From Limnohabitans sp. (GTDB lineage: Bacteria; Pseudomonadota; Gammaproteobacteria; Burkholderiales; Burkholderiaceae_C), in assembly GCF_030158565.1 (NCBI RefSeq), contig NZ_JAOASQ010000029.1, positions 1 through 64,000 of the forward strand: a stretch of DNA of 64,000 nucleotides, given 5' to 3'. Positions 10,682 to 18,649 of the stretch are shown piece after piece. Position numbers and translations under genes: made by a program. Numbering within the stretch: position 1 is the stretch's first letter; each line of letters begins with the position of its first letter. The notes beneath the pieces were generated by a model. That model was not told the DNA's origin. It ran no database searches and saw only the letters and a program-made list of their open reading frames with translations.

Positions 10682-11569
10682 ATGAGCATGAACACACCCA
10701 TCACCCTGGATGCCGCCCAGGTTGCGCACTTGCGCACCTGGGAAGGGCGCAGCGAAACGCTGACCGACGAGATCGTGGCCGCTCCTTTGCGTGGACAAAG
10801 CGCCTTGCTCGACCGCGACGATGCCCGCCAAACCGCAGGCAGCGAAGTGCCGCCGCTGTGGCACTGGCTGTACTTTTTGCCGCAGGCGCGGCAAAGCCAG
10901 ATCGGGCCCGATGGTCACCCTCTGCGCGGCGGCTTTTTGCCGCCCGTGCCGCTGCCGCGCCGCATGTGGGCCGGTGGCCGCCTGCAGTGGCAGGTCGACA
11001 ACCCGCTGCGCGTGGGTGACGCCGCGCAAAAGCGCTCGCGCATCGCCTCGGTCAAACACAAGTCCGGCCGCACGGGCGACCTGTTGTTTGTCGAAGTCGA
11101 GCACGCCTTCCACAACGCCCAGGGCCTGTGCCTGACCGAAACCCACGACATCGTCTACCGCGCAGCGGCCGTGCCCGGCGCGCCCGAAGTGCCGCCCACG
11201 GCCGCCGAAACCGGTGCGCCCTGGCAGCGCGAGTTCGTGCCCGATCCGGTGTCGCTGTTTCGCTATTCGGCGCTCACCTTCAACGGCCACCGCATCCACT
11301 ACGACCGCAGCTACGTCACGCAAGAGGAGGGCTATCCCGGCCTCATCGTGCACGGCCCCTTGATTGCCACCTTGCTGGTGGACCTGGTGCGCCGCCAAGT
11401 GCCTGAGGCGCGTGTGGCCTCGTTCCAGTTCCGCGCCGTGCGCCCCACCTTTGACCTGCACCCCTTCCGGCTGAACGGCCGGCCGTCTGCTGACGGCAAG
11501 ACGATAGAGCTGTGGGCCTGCGACCACGAAGGCTGGCTCACCATGCAGGCGCAAGCCACCTTGGCCTGA
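10682..11569 (+). CDS. FAS1-like/MaoC double hot-dog acyl-CoA hydratase (mesaconyl-CoA hydratase-like)
   Basis: This 295-residue protein matches the HTD2/Meh type: an N-terminal FAS1-like dehydratase hot-dog (about 1-150, with LPPVPLPRRMWAGG) and a C-terminal MaoC-like half with RIHYDRSY and the catalytic GLIVHGPL stretch. Members hydrate mesaconyl-C4-CoA, 3-methylfumaryl-CoA or itaconyl-CoA. Two ATGs lie close together (10682 and 10688); the GAAG at 10675 is better spaced for the second. With the CaiB transferase and CitE-like lyase downstream it suggests a branched C5 dicarboxylate route. The substrate is inferred. Confidence 0.75.
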   Translation: MSMNTPITLDAAQVAHLRTWEGRSETLTDEIVAAPLRGQSALLDRDDARQTAGSEVPPLWHWLYFLPQARQSQIGPDGHPLRGGFLPPVPLPRRMWAGGRLQWQVDNPLRVGDAAQKRSRIASVKHKSGRTGDLLFVEVEHAFHNAQGLCLTETHDIVYRAAAVPGAPEVPPTAAETGAPWQREFVPDPVSLFRYSALTFNGHRIHYDRSYVTQEEGYPGLIVHGPLIATLLVDLVRRQVPEARVASFQFRAVRPTFDLHPFRLNGRPSADGKTIELWACDHEGWLTMQAQATLA

Positions 11570-11605
11570 CATTTTCTGGCCTGCAACCTTTCACCGATTC
11601 AAACC

Positions 11606-12766
11606 ATGCACACCACACCCGACCAATACCAGGACATCCGCGACGCCGTGCGCGACCTCTGCGCCCAGTTCCCTGACGAGTACCACCGCAAGGTCGACGA
11701 AAAACGCGCTTACCCCGAAGAGTTCGTTGACGCGCTCACCAAAGCCGGCTGGATGGCCGCCCTGATTCCGCAGCAATACGGCGGCTCGGGTTTGAGCATG
11801 TCCGAAGCCTCGGTCATCATGGAAGAGATCAACCGCTCGGGGGGCAACTCCGGCGCTTGTCACGGCCAGATGTACGTCATGAACTCGATCGTGCGCAGCG
11901 GCTCCGATGCACAAAAAAACACGCTCTTGCCCAAGATCGCCACGGGCGAGTTGCGCATCCAGTCCATGGGCGTGACCGAGCCCACCACGGGATCGGACAC
12001 CACCAAGCTCAAAACCACCGCCGTCAAAAAGGACGGCCGCTGGGTCATCAACGGTCAGAAGGTCTGGATCTCGCGCATCCAGCACAGCGACCTGATGATC
12101 CTGCTGGCGCGCACCACGCCGGCCGACCAGGTCAAGAAACGCTCCGAAGGCTTGTCGTGTTTCCTCATTGATTTGAAGCAAGCGATCGGCAACGGCCTCA
12201 CGGTGCGCCCTATCCTGAACATGGTCAACCACGAGACCAATGAGCTGTTTTTTGACAACCTCGAAATCCCCGAAGACGCGTTGCTGGGCGAAGAGGGCAA
12301 GGGCTTCAAGACCTTGCTCGACGGCCTGAACGCCGAGCGCACCCTGATCGCCGCCGAGTGCATCGGCGACGGCTACTGGTTCATCGATCGCGCCAGCAAA
12401 TACGCCAGCGAGCGTGTGGTGTTCGGCCGCCCCATCGGCCAGAACCAGGGCGTGCAGTTCCCGATCGCTGACGCCTTCATCGAACTCGAAGCCGCCAACC
12501 TGATGCGTTGGAAGGCCTGCGAAAAAATCGACGCCCACCAGAACGCTGGTGCCGAAGCCAACATGGCCAAGTACCTGGCGGCCAAGGCCAGCTGGGAAGC
12601 GGCCAACGTCTGCCTGCAAACCCACGGCGGCTTTGGCTTTGCCTGCGAGTACGACATCGAGCGCAAGTTCCGCGAAACGCGCCTGTACCAGGTGGCACCG
12701 GTCTCGACCAACATGATCTTCAGCTACGTGGCCGAGCACATCCTCGGTTTGCCCCGTTCCTTTTGA
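11606..12766 (+). CDS. Acyl-CoA dehydrogenase
   Basis: This is a 386-residue acyl-CoA dehydrogenase family protein with QSMGVTEPTTGSDT in place of the usual FALTEP stretch, KVWISRIQHSD, ERVVFGRPIGQNQ and the QTHGGFGFACEYDIER segment. The last segment is typical of the group near methylsuccinyl- or isobutyryl-type dehydrogenases. The CaiB gene begins 1 nt after its stop, so they are co-translated. It would act on a CoA ester made by the adjacent transferase or ligase. Confidence 0.87.
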   Translation: MHTTPDQYQDIRDAVRDLCAQFPDEYHRKVDEKRAYPEEFVDALTKAGWMAALIPQQYGGSGLSMSEASVIMEEINRSGGNSGACHGQMYVMNSIVRSGSDAQKNTLLPKIATGELRIQSMGVTEPTTGSDTTKLKTTAVKKDGRWVINGQKVWISRIQHSDLMILLARTTPADQVKKRSEGLSCFLIDLKQAIGNGLTVRPILNMVNHETNELFFDNLEIPEDALLGEEGKGFKTLLDGLNAERTLIAAECIGDGYWFIDRASKYASERVVFGRPIGQNQGVQFPIADAFIELEAANLMRWKACEKIDAHQNAGAEANMAKYLAAKASWEAANVCLQTHGGFGFACEYDIERKFRETRLYQVAPVSTNMIFSYVAEHILGLPRSF

Positions 12767-12767
12767 C

Positions 12768-13955
12768 ATGACATCCCCAAGACCCCTGGACGGCATCACC
12801 GTCATCTCCCTCGAACACGCGATTGCTGCGCCGTTTTGCACCCGCCAGCTGGCTGATCTGGGTGCGCGCGTCATCAAGGTCGAACGCCCTGGCGCGGGCG
12901 ACTTTGCGCGGGCCTATGACACGCGGGTGCGTGGCCAGGCCTCGCACTTTGTGTGGACCAACCGCTCCAAGGAAAGCCTGACGCTGGACCTCAAGCAACC
13001 GGGTGCGCTGGCCGTGCTGCGCGAACTGCTCCAAGACGCCGATGTGCTGGTGCAAAACCTCGCGCCTGGCGCGGCCGCCCGCATGGGCCTGTCGTTCGAG
13101 GCGCTCAGCCCCACGCACCCCAAGTTGATCGTTTGCGATATTTCCGGCTACGGCGAAGACGGCCCCTACCGCGACAAGAAAGCCTATGACCTCTTGATCC
13201 AGAGTGAGGCGGGCATGCTTTCCATCACCGGCACGCCCGAGGCCCCGTCCAAGGCGGGCAACTCGATGGCCGACATTTCGGCGGGCATGTACGCCTACAC
13301 CAACATCCTCTCGGCCCTGCTGTTGCGCGGCAAGACCGGGCAGGGCAGCCACATCGACGTGTCCATGCTCGAAGCGCTGGGCGAGTGGATGGGCTACCCG
13401 CTGTACTACGCCTTTGAAGGCGCAGCGCCGCCGCCGCGCACGGCCGCGTCGCACGCCAGCATCTACCCCTATGGCCCGTTTGCCGCAGGCGATGGTGGCA
13501 CCGTCATGCTGGGCTTGCAAAACGAACGCGAGTGGAAAGTGTTTTGCGAAGTGGTGCTGGGCGATGCAGCGCTGGCCACCGATGCGCGCTTTTGCACCAA
13601 CGCCTTGCGCAACACGCACCGCGCCGAGTTGCAGCAACTGATTTTGGGCGTGTTTGCGGCCATGACCACCGCCGAAGTCGAAGCGCGCTTGGACCAGGCG
13701 CAAATCGCCAACGCCCGCATGAACGACATGGCAGGCGTTTGGGCGCACCCGCAACTCAAGGCCCGCCAACGCTGGCAACAGGTGGGCTCGCCCGCTGGTG
13801 ACATTCCGGCCTTGTTGCCGCCCGGGCGCAACAACCGATACGACTACCGCATGGACCCTGTGCCCGCCGTGGGCGAGCACACCGAAGCCATCTTGCGCGA
13901 GCTGGGTCTCGACGATGCCGCGGTGCAAGCCCTGCGCAATAAGCAGGCCATTTGA
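12768..13955 (+). CDS. CaiB/BaiF family (class III) CoA-transferase
   Basis: This 395-residue protein starts PLDGITVISLEHAIAAPF and has the catalytic aspartate in NSMADISAGMYAY (about residue 168), which forms the aspartyl-CoA thioester in this family. It moves CoA between two acids without ATP. The ACD upstream is 1 nt away and the MmgE/PrpD gene follows after 21 nt. Succinyl-CoA or acetyl-CoA to a C5 or C6 dicarboxylate would fit the neighbours. Confidence 0.87.
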   Translation: MTSPRPLDGITVISLEHAIAAPFCTRQLADLGARVIKVERPGAGDFARAYDTRVRGQASHFVWTNRSKESLTLDLKQPGALAVLRELLQDADVLVQNLAPGAAARMGLSFEALSPTHPKLIVCDISGYGEDGPYRDKKAYDLLIQSEAGMLSITGTPEAPSKAGNSMADISAGMYAYTNILSALLLRGKTGQGSHIDVSMLEALGEWMGYPLYYAFEGAAPPPRTAASHASIYPYGPFAAGDGGTVMLGLQNEREWKVFCEVVLGDAALATDARFCTNALRNTHRAELQQLILGVFAAMTTAEVEARLDQAQIANARMNDMAGVWAHPQLKARQRWQQVGSPAGDIPALLPPGRNNRYDYRMDPVPAVGEHTEAILRELGLDDAAVQALRNKQAI

Positions 13956-13976
13956 GACAGAACACAAGGAGACAAC

Positions 13977-15329
13977 ATGACATCCCACACCGCCCAACTC
14001 GCCGCCTTCGCAGCAGGACTGCGCTTTGAAGACATCCCCGCGCCTGTGGTCAGCAAAATCGAAGACCTGCTGGTTGACTGGTTCGGCTCGGCCGTGGCCG
14101 GGCACGGCTCGCGTCCGGTGGAGACCATCACGCGCTTTGCCCGATCGATGGGGCCTGTGCAGGGTCCGTCCGAGGTGATCGTCGATGGTTCCAGCAGCTC
14201 GCCCTATGTCGCTGCCATGGCCAACGCCGCTGCCTCGCATGTGGCTGAGCAGGACGATGTGCACAACGGCTCGGTGTTCCACCCGGCCACCGTGGTGTTC
14301 CCGCCCGCTGTGGCAGTGGCCCAAGCCCTGGGCGCGAGCGGCCAGCAGCTGTTGACCGCTTCGGTCGTGGGCTATGAAGTCGGCATCCGCGTCGGTGAGT
14401 TTCTGGGGCGTTCGCACTACCGCGTGTTCCACACCACCGGCACCGCAGGCACGCTGGCCGCGGCCGCCGCCGTGGGCCACTTGTTGGGCCTGAACGCGCA
14501 GCAGATGCAGCACGCGCTGGGTTCGGCCGGCACGCAGTCGGCAGGCTTGTGGGAGTTTTTGCGCACGGCGGCTGACAGCAAGCAGCTGCACACCGCGCAC
14601 GCGGCCGCTGCTGGCCTCATGTCGGCCTACTTGGCCAAAGATGGCTTCACCGGCGCAGCCGACATTCTGGAAGGCCCGCAAGGCATGGCCGCAGGCATGT
14701 CGAGCGATGCCGATCCGAGCCGCCTGGTGGACGGCCTGGGCACACGCTGGGCCACGGCCGAGACCTCGTTCAAGTACCACGCCAGCTGCCGCCACACGCA
14801 CCCTGCGGCCGATGCGCTGCTGCACGTCATGCAGACGAATGGCTTGAAGCTCGATAATCTGGCCAAGGTCGTCACGCATGTGCACCAGGGTGCCATCGAT
14901 GTGCTGGGTCCGGTGGTGCAGCCCACCACGGTGCACCAGAGCAAGTTTTCGATGGGCACGGTGCTGGCGCTGGTGGCGCAGCACGGCCATGCCGGCCTGA
15001 CCGAATTCGACCGCGACTTTTTGAGCCAGCAGACCCAGGCGCTGCGCGACAAGGTGAGCATGGAACTTGACGCCGAAGTGGACGGCGCTTACCCCAAGCG
15101 CTGGATCGGCAAAGTGACCGTCACCACCATCGACGGCCGCGTGCTGCACGGCCGAGTGGACGAGCCCAAGGGTGACCCGGGCAACACGCTTTCGCGTCAA
15201 GAGATCACCGACAAAGCCTTGCGCTTGGCCGCCTTCAGCGGCGGTACCACACCCGAGGCCATGCGCCAAAGCGTGGACGCGCTCTGGCAAGTGGCCAGCT
15301 GGCCCAAGGTCGGCGCGCTGCTGTCATGA
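13977..15329 (+). CDS. MmgE/PrpD family protein
   Basis: This 450-residue protein has the family start LAAFAAGLRFEDIPAPVV, DWFGSAVAG, HVAEQDDVHNGSVFHPATVVFP and FKYHASCRHTHPAADAL. The family includes 2-methylcitrate dehydratase, cis-aconitate decarboxylase (itaconate producing) and iminodisuccinate epimerase. It overlaps the lyase gene by 4 nt (ATGA). Paired with CitE-like, hydratase and CoA-transferase genes, dehydration or isomerisation of a tri- or dicarboxylate is the most reasonable role. Confidence 0.85.
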   Translation: MTSHTAQLAAFAAGLRFEDIPAPVVSKIEDLLVDWFGSAVAGHGSRPVETITRFARSMGPVQGPSEVIVDGSSSSPYVAAMANAAASHVAEQDDVHNGSVFHPATVVFPPAVAVAQALGASGQQLLTASVVGYEVGIRVGEFLGRSHYRVFHTTGTAGTLAAAAAVGHLLGLNAQQMQHALGSAGTQSAGLWEFLRTAADSKQLHTAHAAAAGLMSAYLAKDGFTGAADILEGPQGMAAGMSSDADPSRLVDGLGTRWATAETSFKYHASCRHTHPAADALLHVMQTNGLKLDNLAKVVTHVHQGAIDVLGPVVQPTTVHQSKFSMGTVLALVAQHGHAGLTEFDRDFLSQQTQALRDKVSMELDAEVDGAYPKRWIGKVTVTTIDGRVLHGRVDEPKGDPGNTLSRQEITDKALRLAAFSGGTTPEAMRQSVDALWQVASWPKVGALLS

Positions 15330-16207
15330 GCGGGTTGATGCACTCGCCGTCTGCATCGCCAGCCCAATCCTTGCCGTCATCCAAGCTGGCGCAGGCGCGC
15401 AGCTTCTTGTTTGTACCCGGCAACCGCCCCGAGCGCTTTGCCAAGGCCTTGGACAGCGGTGCCGACGCGGTCATCATCGACCTGGAAGATGCGGTGCCGC
15501 TGGACGCCAAAGACGCGGCACGCGCTGCACTGGCAGCGGCTTGGGCGGGCTTTGCTGCAGGGCAACGCGCACGCCTTTTGGTGCGCGTCAACCCCGCAGG
15601 CACCCCCTGGCACGAGGCCGACCTGGCCGCGCTGGGCCACTTGCCCGGCCTGGGCGCGGTCATGCTGCCCAAGGCAGAAAACCCGCAGCAGCTCGAACAT
15701 GCCTTCATGGCCAGCGGCGTGCCGGTGCTGCCATTGATCGAAAGCGCTGAAGGCGTGGGCCAGATGGACGCGATTGCTCGCGCACAAGGCGTCCTGCGTT
15801 TGGGCCTGGGCCACATCGATCTGCAGGCCGATTTGCGCATCATCTGCGGACCCGATGAAGCCGAACTCGCCCCCATTCGGCTGGCCATGGTGGTGGCCTC
15901 GCGCCGCGCCGGTTTGCCCGCCCCGGTGGACGGTGTGACCACCGCCACGACCGACGCGCAGGTGCTGGCGCAAGACGCTCAGCGCAGCCGCCGCTTTGGC
16001 TTTGGCGCCAAGCTGTGCATCCACCCCGCGCAGGTGGCGGGCGTGCACCAGGCCCTGGCCCCGACCGAGGCCGAATGCGCCTGGGCCGAACGCGTGCTGG
16101 CAGCGGAAGTGGAGGCCCGTGGCGGCGCCTTCAGTGTGGATGGCAAGATGGTCGACCCGCCGGTGCTGCTGTTGGCGCGGCAAATTCTGCAGACGCCCCG
16201 CGCTTGA
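15326..16207 (+). CDS. HpcH/HpaI/CitE family CoA-ester lyase
   Basis: This 293-residue TIM barrel has ARSFLFVPGNRPERFAKAL, DAVIIDLEDAVP, LPLIESAEGV (metal-binding Glu) and the Asp in GHIDLQADL. These mark citramalyl-CoA/malyl-CoA lyases and CitE. It would cleave a 3-hydroxy-dicarboxyl-CoA such as citramalyl-CoA to acetyl-CoA and pyruvate. The N-terminal 20 residues are non-conserved, so a later start near 15377 cannot be excluded, although ATGA overlap supports 15326. It ends the catabolic operon. Confidence 0.82.
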   Translation: MSGLMHSPSASPAQSLPSSKLAQARSFLFVPGNRPERFAKALDSGADAVIIDLEDAVPLDAKDAARAALAAAWAGFAAGQRARLLVRVNPAGTPWHEADLAALGHLPGLGAVMLPKAENPQQLEHAFMASGVPVLPLIESAEGVGQMDAIARAQGVLRLGLGHIDLQADLRIICGPDEAELAPIRLAMVVASRRAGLPAPVDGVTTATTDAQVLAQDAQRSRRFGFGAKLCIHPAQVAGVHQALAPTEAECAWAERVLAAEVEARGGAFSVDGKMVDPPVLLLARQILQTPRA

Positions 16208-16227
16208 AAAGCTTCGTCAGGAGGGGC

Positions 16228-16267
16228 GGGCAGTGCATTCTGATCGGCGACAATCAGAGCTCTGCCC
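16228..16267. other. Nested inverted repeat between operon end and dac gene
   Basis: GGGCAG (16228-16233) pairs with CTGCCC (16262-16267), and inside it TCTGAT (16240-16245) pairs with ATCAGA (16253-16258). No T-run follows, so it is not a canonical intrinsic terminator; it may be an RNA processing or attenuation element. Confidence 0.4.
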
Positions 16268-16276
16268 ATTCAAGTC

Positions 16277-17554
16277 ATGCACACCAAGACCTCCCCCCTC
16301 CTTCCCCTGATCCTCGCCATCGCCGCAGGCGCTCTGGCGCCCAGCTCGGTGGCCTTTGCCGCCAAAAACGCCACAGGCAAACACGCGGCCAGCAAAGCCG
16401 CTGTGCCCAAGAAGGCTGCGTCCGGCAAAAAATCTGCCGCCGCCGCGAACGCGCTGCCGCCACTGGCAGCGCAAGTCGCACTGGCCGACAACGCCCCCGC
16501 TCTGCCCGCCAAGGCTTGGTTGCTGATGGACTACGACTCCGGCCAAGTGCTGGCCTCGGCCAACGCCGAAGAAGCCTTGCCGCCCGCCTCGCTCACCAAG
16601 ATGATGACCAGCTACATCGTCGAGCAGGCGCTGCGCTCGGGCAAGCTCAAGACCACCGATTTGGTCTCTGTCAGTGAAAACGCCTGGTGCCGGGGCACCA
16701 GTGCCGAGTCGTGCATGTACCTGCCGCTCAACAGCCAGGCCACCGTCATCGACATCCTGCGCGGCATCATCGTGCAGTCGGGCAACGACGCATCCAAGGC
16801 CATTGCCGAGCACATGGCGGGCTCCGAAGCGGGCTTTGCCAAACTGATGAACGCCGAAGCCCAGCGCCTGGGCATGACGAAGACCACCTTCGTCAACCCC
16901 ACGGGCTTGCCCGACCCTGGGCACAAATCTTCGGCGACTGACCTCGCCATCCTGGCGCGCGCCATCATCAAGGACGGCTCCGAGTACTACCCCATCTACG
17001 CCGAGCGCGAGTTCAAGTACAACGGCATCAAGCAAGGCAACCGCAACGCCTTGCTTTACACCGACCCCACCGTGGACGGCCTCAAAACCGGTCACACCGC
17101 CGAGGCGGGCTACTGCTTGGTGACCTCGGCTAAGCGCAACGACATGCGCCTGATCACGGTCATTCTCAACACCCACAGCGCGCAGGCGCGTGCCGATCAG
17201 TCACGCGAACTGCTCGGCTGGGGTTACAGCCAGTTTGAGAAAGCCACACCCATTCAGCCGAACGCGGTGGTCGCTACGGCCAAGGTCGGCTTTGGCAAGG
17301 CCGACACGGTCGCCGCCGTTTTGGGCGCACCGTGGCTGTTGACCGTGCCGCGTGGCCAGCAAGTGCAGACCACTGTCGAGCTCAAGCCCGGCCTGGAAGC
17401 GCCGATTGCCAAAGGCGCTGTGATCGGCAAAGTGATCGCGACGTCGAACGGCAAGCCTGTGGGCGAAGCCCCGCTGGTGGCGCAAGCCGAAGTGGAACGC
17501 TCGGGCTGGTTGCTGCGCGCATGGCAGCATCTGCTCCAGCTGTTCGGCAAGTGA
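16277..17554 (+). CDS. D-alanyl-D-alanine carboxypeptidase (low-molecular-weight penicillin-binding protein)
   Basis: This 425-residue peptidase S11 family enzyme trims the terminal D-Ala of peptidoglycan pentapeptides in the periplasm. The three active-site motifs are present: SLTK (105-108), SGN (168-170) and KTG (270-272). An N-terminal signal region and a C-terminal amphipathic stretch (LLRAWQHLLQLFGK) match membrane anchoring of the DacA/DacC type. An Ala/Lys-rich linker lies at about 25-60. It is the one clear cell-envelope housekeeping gene in this part of the window. Confidence 0.9.
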   Translation: MHTKTSPLLPLILAIAAGALAPSSVAFAAKNATGKHAASKAAVPKKAASGKKSAAAANALPPLAAQVALADNAPALPAKAWLLMDYDSGQVLASANAEEALPPASLTKMMTSYIVEQALRSGKLKTTDLVSVSENAWCRGTSAESCMYLPLNSQATVIDILRGIIVQSGNDASKAIAEHMAGSEAGFAKLMNAEAQRLGMTKTTFVNPTGLPDPGHKSSATDLAILARAIIKDGSEYYPIYAEREFKYNGIKQGNRNALLYTDPTVDGLKTGHTAEAGYCLVTSAKRNDMRLITVILNTHSAQARADQSRELLGWGYSQFEKATPIQPNAVVATAKVGFGKADTVAAVLGAPWLLTVPRGQQVQTTVELKPGLEAPIAKGAVIGKVIATSNGKPVGEAPLVAQAEVERSGWLLRAWQHLLQLFGK

Positions 17555-17582
17555 TGTTCGGCAGGTCAACCAGCGACTGCCC

Positions 17583-18491
17583 ATGTCTGTGCACTTTGAC
17601 CTGGTTGACCTGCGCCTGATGGTGCGGGTGGCCGAAGCCAACAGCCTCACCAAAGGGGCCGAGGCTTCGTTCATCTCGCTGCCTGCGGCCAGCACGCGCA
17701 TCAAGAACCTCGAAGAAAGCATCGGCGCCAAGCTGCTCAACCGCCACAGCCAGGGCGTCACGCTCACGCCGCCGGGCCAGGCCTTTGTGCACCGGGCGCG
17801 GCTGGTGTTGGGGCAAATCGAACACCTGCGCGGCGACCTGCAGGAATACGCCAGCGGCATCAAAGGCCACCTGCGCGTGTACGCCAACACCACGGCTCTC
17901 GGCGAGTTCTTGCCCGAGGTGCTCAAGCGCTACCTGGCCACGCACCCGGATGTGAACATCGACCTGCAAGAAAAGTTGTCGAATGAAATCGTGCGCGCTG
18001 TGATCGACGGCAAGACCGACATCGGCATCGTGGCCGGATCGGTGCGCACCGAAAGCCTGCAGACCTTGCCCTACCGGTCGGACAGCCTGGTGCTGGTGGT
18101 GCCCGAGCACCATGCCGTGGCCGACTTGCCCAGCATGCAACTGATTGACGCGCTGGAGTTTGACCATGTGGGCTTGCACGAAGCGAGCGCCTTGCATGCC
18201 TTTTTGAACCGCGAATGCGAGCACCTGAACAAACCGCTCAAGGTGCGCATCCAGGTGAGCAGCTTCGAGTCGGCCTGCCGCATGATCGAAGCCGGTGTGG
18301 GCGTGGGCGTGCTGCCCGAATCGGCCGCCCGCCGCCACGCCCGCAGCATGGCCATCCGCCTGGTGCCGCTGTCGGACGCATGGGCCTTGCGGTCCATGCA
18401 GATTTGCGTGCGCAGCCTGGACGAGCTGCCGACCTTTGCGCGGGACTTGATTGATTTGTTGTCAGAGGATGCGCGCTTGGCGGCGGCTTGA
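17583..18491 (+). CDS. LysR-family transcriptional regulator
   Basis: This 302-residue protein has an N-terminal winged helix (about 5-65: DLRLMVRVAEANSLTKGAEA and TRIKNLEESIG) and a LysR substrate-binding domain (about 95-295). It begins 29 nt after the carboxypeptidase gene and points the same way, so it is not divergent from an obvious target. It may regulate the long operon upstream or act elsewhere. No effector can be proposed. Confidence 0.87.
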   Translation: MSVHFDLVDLRLMVRVAEANSLTKGAEASFISLPAASTRIKNLEESIGAKLLNRHSQGVTLTPPGQAFVHRARLVLGQIEHLRGDLQEYASGIKGHLRVYANTTALGEFLPEVLKRYLATHPDVNIDLQEKLSNEIVRAVIDGKTDIGIVAGSVRTESLQTLPYRSDSLVLVVPEHHAVADLPSMQLIDALEFDHVGLHEASALHAFLNRECEHLNKPLKVRIQVSSFESACRMIEAGVGVGVLPESAARRHARSMAIRLVPLSDAWALRSMQICVRSLDELPTFARDLIDLLSEDARLAAA

Positions 18492-18649
18492 GCAATGGCG
18501 TGCGTGGAGGCAAGTCTTGAAAAGGCGATGTCTGTAAACGGCCAGAAGCAGTCGGTTGCGAGCAATTTCAATAGCAGTTATTCGCAGCTAACAATCACCG
18601 AAAGCGGTCAACCAACGCCTTTGAATGCATGCAGCATACGAACAACTTG

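Noticed and set aside
9083..11572. 829-codon open frame on the minus strand over the second ligase and the hydratase gene
   Set aside because: It mirrors two well-supported genes on the other strand and has low-complexity His/Gly/Arg/Ala content typical of antisense frames in GC-rich genes.
12720..15290. 856-codon open frame on the minus strand over CaiB and MmgE/PrpD genes
   Set aside because: Same reason: the sense strand has clear family motifs throughout, and the antisense product shows no domain.
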